Source of the DNA: Erysipelothrix sp. UBA3377
GTDB lineage: Bacteria; Bacillota_I; Bacilli_A; Erysipelotrichales; Erysipelotrichaceae
Assembly (NCBI GenBank): GCA_002359085.1
Contig: DEQB01000009.1
Location: 1 to 11,541 of the forward strand
Length of the DNA: 11,541 bases
Direction of reading: 5' to 3'
In this document: positions 6,986 through 11,541 of the stretch, in pieces
Layout: each line of letters begins with the position of its first letter
Position numbering within the stretch: the first letter of the stretch is position 1
Position numbers and translations under genes: made by a program
Notes under the pieces: model-generated
What the model was told of the DNA's origin: nothing
The model's input: only the letters and a program-made list of their open reading frames with translations
Database searches by the model: none

Positions 6986-9002
6986 ATCGATACACCGCCT
7001 CTCTAAACACCGCTTGAATGAATGAAAATAATTGATTGAATAAGATATACAATACAAAGATAATCAATGCACCAATAAACATGGTGAACAGACTGATCAA
7101 GATAATCTTAATGGTTTCACGACCTTCATAGTTGTTCAATTCCTTAATCGCTATAAACAGTAACACCAAGACCCATGTGAGAATTACCACACTTGAGAAT
7201 TGAATGACAAATGCCTCATTTAGCGTTAAGAAATTACTGATTAATGTCACAATCGGTTGGAACAAGATATAAGGTGTCAACGCATACACAAATCCATGCA
7301 TCAAGTTTTTATATGTGGATTCCCCATCATTGATGGTTGAAACCAAATACGTAGCCGATACCACAAATACGTAAATTACAAATCCAATGAAGATATCATT
7401 GACGACTGTAAATTCACCTGAACGTACATTTGAGAAAATAAATCCCGTAAAGTACTTCGATAATGCATAGACAATCAAAGCCAGAGCACCGACAATTGCG
7501 ACGGATAGGTTGCTGGTCTTACCTTCACGTTTGATACCATAACTACCATCAATTGGATGCTTCATAAAGTATGTCGCATACGTCAATTCCTGATAGAGTT
7601 TGTTGTTTTTAATTTTTGATTTAAAGTTGTTATAAGCTGTAATGGGCCATTTTCCGTTCACAAATTTGAACACTTTCACAAAAATCCAAAGACCCAATAA
7701 CCAACCCATCATGGGTAAGATGTTCTCACGAATCCATACGTTTCGTAGTTCCCAATATGCATCAGAGTAACCCGATACATTATGGGCCAAACGATAAGAC
7801 TCCAAAGCTTCCGCATAATTTTCGTCTTTAAAGTGTGCTTCACCCATTCCCAAGTTCGCAAAATCGAAGAGTGAGTTCACTTTTAGAACACCGTCCCAAA
7901 TGTGTTTACTTTCTTCATAATTACCATCTTGGTATAAGACCAAGGCTTCATGCACTTGATCCGCAAACTCAGTACTCTTAAATACTTGAATCTCACCTTT
8001 GGTTTGATCTAAGACATAGATACTGTTTTGTTGATCCACATCAATCGCAACGGCTTGGGTAAATAAACCCAAACGTTGTTGACCAGAATCCCTTCCCCCA
8101 AAAATAAAGAGCAAGTTTCCTTCACGGTTGTATTCGTAAATATAACCGTTTGAAGAAATTGTAAAGATGTTTTCATACGGTCCTACCGCAACACCTGTCA
8201 TTTGACGATCAGATATCGTCGCATCCAAGATGTTATTTCCACCCATGTTTAACTTCTTCAATGACTCAAAATTATCTTGAGGTGTGATGGTATAAACCAA
8301 ACCTTCAGGATCAATCGTTAAGTTTACGGGACTGTTTGGGATGATGTTTAACATCCTTGCCAATTGTTCTTCCGTAAAGATCAAACGTCGAAATGAAGTC
8401 AACAAACTAATTGAAGTCATATTCGGCGCAAAGTATCCAAGGAACTCTGCATTTGTATTTCTATTTAATTGAATTAAGCCGTTACTGTTTCCTCGTGATA
8501 TAACATACAAGTTTTCACGAGAGTCTACGGTAACTTTTGTGGGTGTAAAGGGTGAACTTGAACCAAATGAAGGACTGGTTGGTCTTTCATAAACGTGTTC
8601 CACATTCCCATCTACATCGAATTGAACCACTTGGCCCAACGTTTCATCAGCCACATAGACATAACCGTTGGCTACATCCAGTCCGACTGGTTTTTCTAAG
8701 ATATCTTCACCCATGATATTCACAACGTCACCTTTTAAGGTTGTTATCAATATCCGCTTATTCCCAGTATCCGCAATATACAGATGACCTTCATGAACTT
8801 TAAAGTCACTGGGTTGTTTCAACAGTTCATCACCAAATTGAACCAATCGACTTTCAGGCACATACGCAGTTTGTGTCTCAATAAAGTTTCTTTCACCATC
8901 AACGGTAAATGTTTTATAAGGCACATCTGCATGGACAGTAGTTGGAAGTAAAGCGAAGATGAACGTGAAGATTATCGCTAGTTTAAATAATCGTTTTTTC
9001 AT
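6972..9002 (-). CDS. NHL-repeat beta-propeller / TPR / Yip1-domain membrane protein
   Basis: This 676-residue protein has a signal peptide (1-25) with likely cleavage at VHA|D. Residues about 55-345 are NHL-type propeller repeats, with recurring units such as LYIADTGNKRI (74-84), VYVADETLGQV (115-125), LYVIS (165-169) and SIYVLDQTKGEI (327-338). Residues 345-415 look like two TPR units (ALVLYQDGNYEES, and FKDENYAEALESYRLA at 391-406). One TM follows (about 429-448), then a cytoplasmic stretch leads to a Yip1-type domain (about 470-660) with the entry FMKHPIDGSYGIKREG and about five TMs near 500-522, 534-556, 567-590, 596-619 and 631-655. The propeller and TPR should face outside. ATG at 9002 is preceded by TAGGTG 6-7 nt away and starts 8 nt after the permease stop. 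Its role is unknown; binding or scaffolding of the transporter is inference. Confidence 0.87.
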   Translation of the reverse strand: MKKRLFKLAIIFTFIFALLPTTVHADVPYKTFTVDGERNFIETQTAYVPESRLVQFGDELLKQPSDFKVHEGHLYIADTGNKRILITTLKGDVVNIMGEDILEKPVGLDVANGYVYVADETLGQVVQFDVDGNVEHVYERPTSPSFGSSSPFTPTKVTVDSRENLYVISRGNSNGLIQLNRNTNAEFLGYFAPNMTSISLLTSFRRLIFTEEQLARMLNIIPNSPVNLTIDPEGLVYTITPQDNFESLKKLNMGGNNILDATISDRQMTGVAVGPYENIFTISSNGYIYEYNREGNLLFIFGGRDSGQQRLGLFTQAVAIDVDQQNSIYVLDQTKGEIQVFKSTEFADQVHEALVLYQDGNYEESKHIWDGVLKVNSLFDFANLGMGEAHFKDENYAEALESYRLAHNVSGYSDAYWELRNVWIRENILPMMGWLLGLWIFVKVFKFVNGKWPITAYNNFKSKIKNNKLYQELTYATYFMKHPIDGSYGIKREGKTSNLSVAIVGALALIVYALSKYFTGFIFSNVRSGEFTVVNDIFIGFVIYVFVVSATYLVSTINDGESTYKNLMHGFVYALTPYILFQPIVTLISNFLTLNEAFVIQFSSVVILTWVLVLLFIAIKELNNYEGRETIKIILISLFTMFIGALIIFVLYILFNQLFSFIQAVFREAVYRFEIR
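6995..7003 (-). promoter_or_regulatory. Ribosome-binding site deciding the TTG start at 6985
   Basis: GAGAGGCGG on the minus strand sits 9 nt upstream of the TTG, within the last codons of the NHL/Yip1 gene. It places the DUF5696 start right before the basic residues and TM anchor, and I see no comparable site before the upstream in-frame ATG at 7057. Confidence 0.65.
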
Positions 9003-9010
9003 GATTTCAC

Positions 9011-9880
9011 CTACTTAATTCCTGACGTCGACATCGTATTCATAACATTACTTTGGAAAATAATGAATAATACCAAGTTTGGAACAAACATAATGAGCGA
9101 AGCCGCTGCTGCGATTCCCTGTCCAGCCACAACATTAGACTGTGAAGCCAGCGTATTCATATAGAACGCCAAAGTCCTCAGTGAGTCTGTGTTCACGTAA
9201 AGTTGTGATGTCTCAAGGTTATTCCATACGGTTTGAAACGATAAGATCGCGAGTGTTGCGATGGCTGGTTTAATCAACGGTAGAATGATTCTACGATAAA
9301 TTTGCCAATCCGTCGCCCCATCAATAACGGCTGCTTCAATCAATGTATCTGGCACCTGATCAATAAATTGTTTTACCAAAAACAATCCAACAGGCATGAC
9401 CAATAAGGGTAAAATATGTGCCCATACTGTATCTGTAATACCCAATGTTTCCACAATTAAATAACGTGGAATCGTAACGGCAGTAGCCACAAACATTAAC
9501 GCAACGTTGTTGATTTCTAATAATAATTTTTTTGAACGAAATTGTTTCTTTGAAAGCACAAATGCAGCCATGGTTGATATCAGTATTGATAAGATCAATA
9601 CAATAACCGTCACCACCACACTGTTAAATATATAACGTGAAATGGGAATACTGCTAATCTGTGATGCTCTGAATAAGTTTCTAAAGTTATCCCAAGTTGG
9701 TTGTTTCGCAAAAAACCGAGGTGGATAAGCAAACAATTCATCCATAGGTTTAAATGCGTGGTTAAAGATAAAGATTATGGGCAATAACATAAAGGCAACA
9801 AATGGCGCCAATACGACATAGAACTTAATCTGTGATTTTTCAAAACGATCCGGGTTGGTACCCACTTTTTTCAATGCCAT
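9011..9880 (-). CDS. Carbohydrate ABC transporter permease, MalG type
   Basis: This 289-residue inner subunit belongs to the first transporter. TM1 is about 20-42, followed by the periplasm-side FKPMDELFAYPP typical of MalG-like proteins, then TMs near 86-108, 122-143, 152-172, 203-219 and one at the C-terminus. The EAA loop is well kept: EAAVIDGATDWQ (182-193) then IILP. The protein ends in NTMSTSGIK, matching the usual SGIKG-like end. ATG at 9880 has a very strong AGGAGG 9 nt upstream, and the TAG stop of the preceding permease reads directly into this site. The partner is the 10829-9894 permease. The NHL/Yip1 gene follows after 8 nt, which suggests co-expression with this transporter. Confidence 0.95.
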   Translation of the reverse strand: MALKKVGTNPDRFEKSQIKFYVVLAPFVAFMLLPIIFIFNHAFKPMDELFAYPPRFFAKQPTWDNFRNLFRASQISSIPISRYIFNSVVVTVIVLILSILISTMAAFVLSKKQFRSKKLLLEINNVALMFVATAVTIPRYLIVETLGITDTVWAHILPLLVMPVGLFLVKQFIDQVPDTLIEAAVIDGATDWQIYRRIILPLIKPAIATLAILSFQTVWNNLETSQLYVNTDSLRTLAFYMNTLASQSNVVAGQGIAAAASLIMFVPNLVLFIIFQSNVMNTMSTSGIK

Positions 9881-9893
9881 CTAATCCCTCCTC

Positions 9894-10829
9894 CTACTCA
9901 CTGAATAACTTCTTCGCAAAATGACTGAATAAATAAATAATCATTAATAATACAACTGAAACTGCTGCTGCATAACCCATCTCATATCGCAAGAACCCAT
10001 AGTCATCAATATGGTTTACGATTAATTGACCCGCATAACCAGGGGTCGGGTTGGCACCCGTTAATTGTACCCCGATCATACCATTGGAGAAGGTATTCAC
10101 AATCGCCATTACGGCACCAAATAACATTTGAGGCTTCATGGCAGGAACCGTAATATAAATCAGTTCTTGAAATCTATTTTTAATTCCATCAATGGCACCC
10201 GCTTCATAAAGTTCTTTATCAATGTTCAGAACCCCTGACAACATGGCCAGAAATCCAACACCCATACTACTCCAAAGCGCAACCACAATCATAATCGGCA
10301 TAATATAACGCGCATCTTGTAGCCAGATAACAGGCTCATTGATAAACCCAAGGCCAATCAAAATACTGTTAATATAACCCGAAGCATTACCACTAAAGAG
10401 TACGGTCCAAACCACTGTCATCGCAACACCCGTTGTCATTGAGGGTGAATAGAAGATCAGCGCCATAACGGTACGCGGTAATTTGGGTAGTTGTGCCAAC
10501 ATCCATGCCAATAAGAATCCCAACAAATAACCACCAGGTCCAACAATCAATGCGAACACGACCGTATTGGGGAGCACATATTGCATAAAGATATCATCTT
10601 GAGTTAATAAGTTAATATAGTTGAGAAATCCAACAAATGAAGGAAACTCAATGGTGTTAAAGTTAGTGAATGATAATCCAACCGCTGTAATCACCGGTAC
10701 AACAATAAAGACCAAGAATAGAAGCGCAAAGGGTGACAAATAAAGCGGCACCGTTCTATTTTTTTTCTTTTTAGCAGAGGGGTTGGTATCTTCTTGATTT
10801 AGTATTAAATCTTCATTCAATTTAGTCAC
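9894..10829 (-). CDS. Carbohydrate ABC transporter permease, MalF type with variant EAA loop
   Basis: This 311-residue membrane subunit has a hydrophilic N-terminus containing KKKK (about 20-23) before TM1 (about 29-52). Further TMs lie near 88-112, 120-145, 175-198, 232-250 and 285-303. The EAA loop reads EAGAIDGIKNR (209-219) and then ITVP, so the third residue is Gly and the spacing from DG to the Pro is one residue longer than in the other three permeases here. I recall this form in a Bacillota permease subfamily, so it need not mean loss of function. The GTG start at 10829 overlaps the end of the binding-protein gene by 8 nt and has a perfect GGAGGTGA site. It pairs with the 9880-9011 permease. 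Confidence 0.94.
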   Translation of the reverse strand: MTKLNEDLILNQEDTNPSAKKKKNRTVPLYLSPFALLFLVFIVVPVITAVGLSFTNFNTIEFPSFVGFLNYINLLTQDDIFMQYVLPNTVVFALIVGPGGYLLGFLLAWMLAQLPKLPRTVMALIFYSPSMTTGVAMTVVWTVLFSGNASGYINSILIGLGFINEPVIWLQDARYIMPIMIVVALWSSMGVGFLAMLSGVLNIDKELYEAGAIDGIKNRFQELIYITVPAMKPQMLFGAVMAIVNTFSNGMIGVQLTGANPTPGYAGQLIVNHIDDYGFLRYEMGYAAAVSVVLLMIIYLFSHFAKKLFSE

Positions 10830-11541
10830 GACCCTTCACCTCCCATAAGTCTTCAATTTTCGGTGTTTTGTACACTCTGTTTTCATTTAAATAACCAAAT
10901 TCTTCAAGCTTACGATTGGTTTCACGGTTAATCCGCTTGGTAGATAAGTCAATGGCACGACGAATGTCTTCACCATCTAAAACCACTGAGTTGTATGCGT
11001 TTGAAACTTCACGTTCCAACATATACGTTCCCAATACACGCGGTACTTCCACAATCCAATCAGCTTGCGCTAATATTACTTCTTTGTGCTGGGTTTTCCA
11101 CGGTAAGTTTGAGAATGCTTCTAAGTTCGCTGTATTCCACATATACTCTTTACCAAAAGAAGTTTGAAGTGCCGTTCCAAATTCACTTTGAACGGAAGCA
11201 GAACTCCACCACTGCATGAATTCCCATGATGCATCTTTCATTTCCGTATCAGAGAAAATAACACTGCTCTCTGCACCACCTGATGAATAACGAAGCACTT
11301 CTCCATTCTCATCTTCATAACCCGGCATCAACGCAATATCCCATAAGTTCGCAATCTCAGGCGCTGCGTTGGTGATCAGGTTATACGCACCATAATCCGC
11401 AATCCCCACTGGAATGGAACCATCTCTAAATTGTTGGTAGAAACTGGGTACATCATAAGGAATGTTATAAATTGTAAATAAGTCTGTTAACTGTTTGAAT
11501 CCCGCAATAGTTTCTTGCGAGTTAAGCGCTGTTCTCTCAAT
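10822..11541 (-). CDS. ABC transporter sugar-binding protein, C-terminal part (partial, N-terminus beyond window)
   Basis: The frame is open from 11541 to TAA at 10822, giving 239 residues. A GTG at 11409 is an internal Val, because 44 more in-frame codons upstream read as normal protein (for example FKQLTDLFTIYNIPYDVPSF). The segment FRDGSIPVGIADYGAYN matches the hinge/strand region of family 1 sugar-binding proteins, where a weak Gly-rich turn precedes the ligand-side loop. It is followed by the typical C-lobe elements GGAESSVIFSDT and ASWEFMQWWSSASVQSEFG. The long C-terminal helical tail (about 165-239, many Arg, Glu and Asn) resembles the large binding proteins found with such permeases in Bacillota. 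Signal peptide and N-lobe are not visible. It should feed the two permeases downstream. Its ligand is unknown. Confidence 0.9.
   Translation of the reverse strand: MERTALNSQETIAGFKQLTDLFTIYNIPYDVPSFYQQFRDGSIPVGIADYGAYNLITNAAPEIANLWDIALMPGYEDENGEVLRYSSGGAESSVIFSDTEMKDASWEFMQWWSSASVQSEFGTALQTSFGKEYMWNTANLEAFSNLPWKTQHKEVILAQADWIVEVPRVLGTYMLEREVSNAYNSVVLDGEDIRRAIDLSTKRINRETNRKLEEFGYLNENRVYKTPKIEDLWEVKGRD
10836..10843 (-). promoter_or_regulatory. Perfect Shine-Dalgarno site supporting the GTG start at 10829
   Basis: GGAGGTGA on the minus strand is a full match to the 16S rRNA anti-Shine-Dalgarno tail and lies 6 nt before the GTG of the first permease, inside the binding-protein gene. It supports the 8-nt overlap (GTGACTAA) and efficient re-initiation. 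Confidence 0.8.

Noticed and set aside
4628..7057. ATG at 7057 as start of the DUF5696 gene
   Set aside because: It overlaps the preceding gene by 86 nt, has no clear ribosome-binding site, and adds residues unlike a signal/anchor start; TTG at 6985 is better supported.
10822..11409. GTG at 11409 as the real start of a short 195-residue gene
   Set aside because: The frame is open for 44 more codons to the window edge, they read as normal binding-protein sequence, and a 195-residue product would lack the N-lobe and signal.

Overview
The window is one tightly packed carbohydrate-uptake locus. All eight genes lie on the minus strand and are transcribed from position 11541 towards position 1. 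Moderately AT-rich DNA, strong Shine-Dalgarno sites, ATG/GTG/TTG starts, 4 to 14 nt gene overlaps, a lipoprotein signal and TGA used as stop all point to a Bacillota (Firmicutes) host. The gene set would suit the Erysipelotrichia/Tenericutes side or a Bacillus/Paenibacillus-like genome, but the sequence alone cannot decide this.

In order of transcription, the window opens inside the C-terminal part of a sugar-binding protein (11541-10822, N-terminus outside). Two ABC permeases of the MalF and MalG types follow (10829-9894 and 9880-9011). Next comes an exported NHL beta-propeller/TPR protein with a Yip1-type membrane domain (9002-6972), then a membrane-anchored large extracytoplasmic protein that I assign to the DUF5696 family (6985-4628, TTG start). 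A second MalF/MalG-type pair (4631-3657 and 3660-2674), a full-length lipoprotein sugar-binding protein (2658-1210) and a cytoplasmic GH43 arabinanase-like enzyme (1133 to beyond position 1) complete the locus.

The locus therefore holds two ABC importer sets around a pair of poorly characterised surface proteins, with no transport ATPase in view. The simplest model is that lipid-anchored or exported binding proteins capture oligosaccharides and the two permease pairs import them, powered by a shared MsmK/UgpC-type ATPase encoded elsewhere. The intracellular GH43 enzyme would then cut alpha-1,5-linked arabino-oligosaccharides or a related glycan. The NHL-TPR-Yip1 and DUF5696 proteins sit between the two transporters with overlapping reading frames, so they probably act with them at the membrane, as glycan processing, sensing or scaffolding components. 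Their function is the main unknown here.

The only non-coding stretches are 76 nt (1134-1209), which carries a small hairpin, and gaps of 15 nt or less. I saw no RNA genes, mobile elements, CRISPR array, convincing promoter or convincing terminator.
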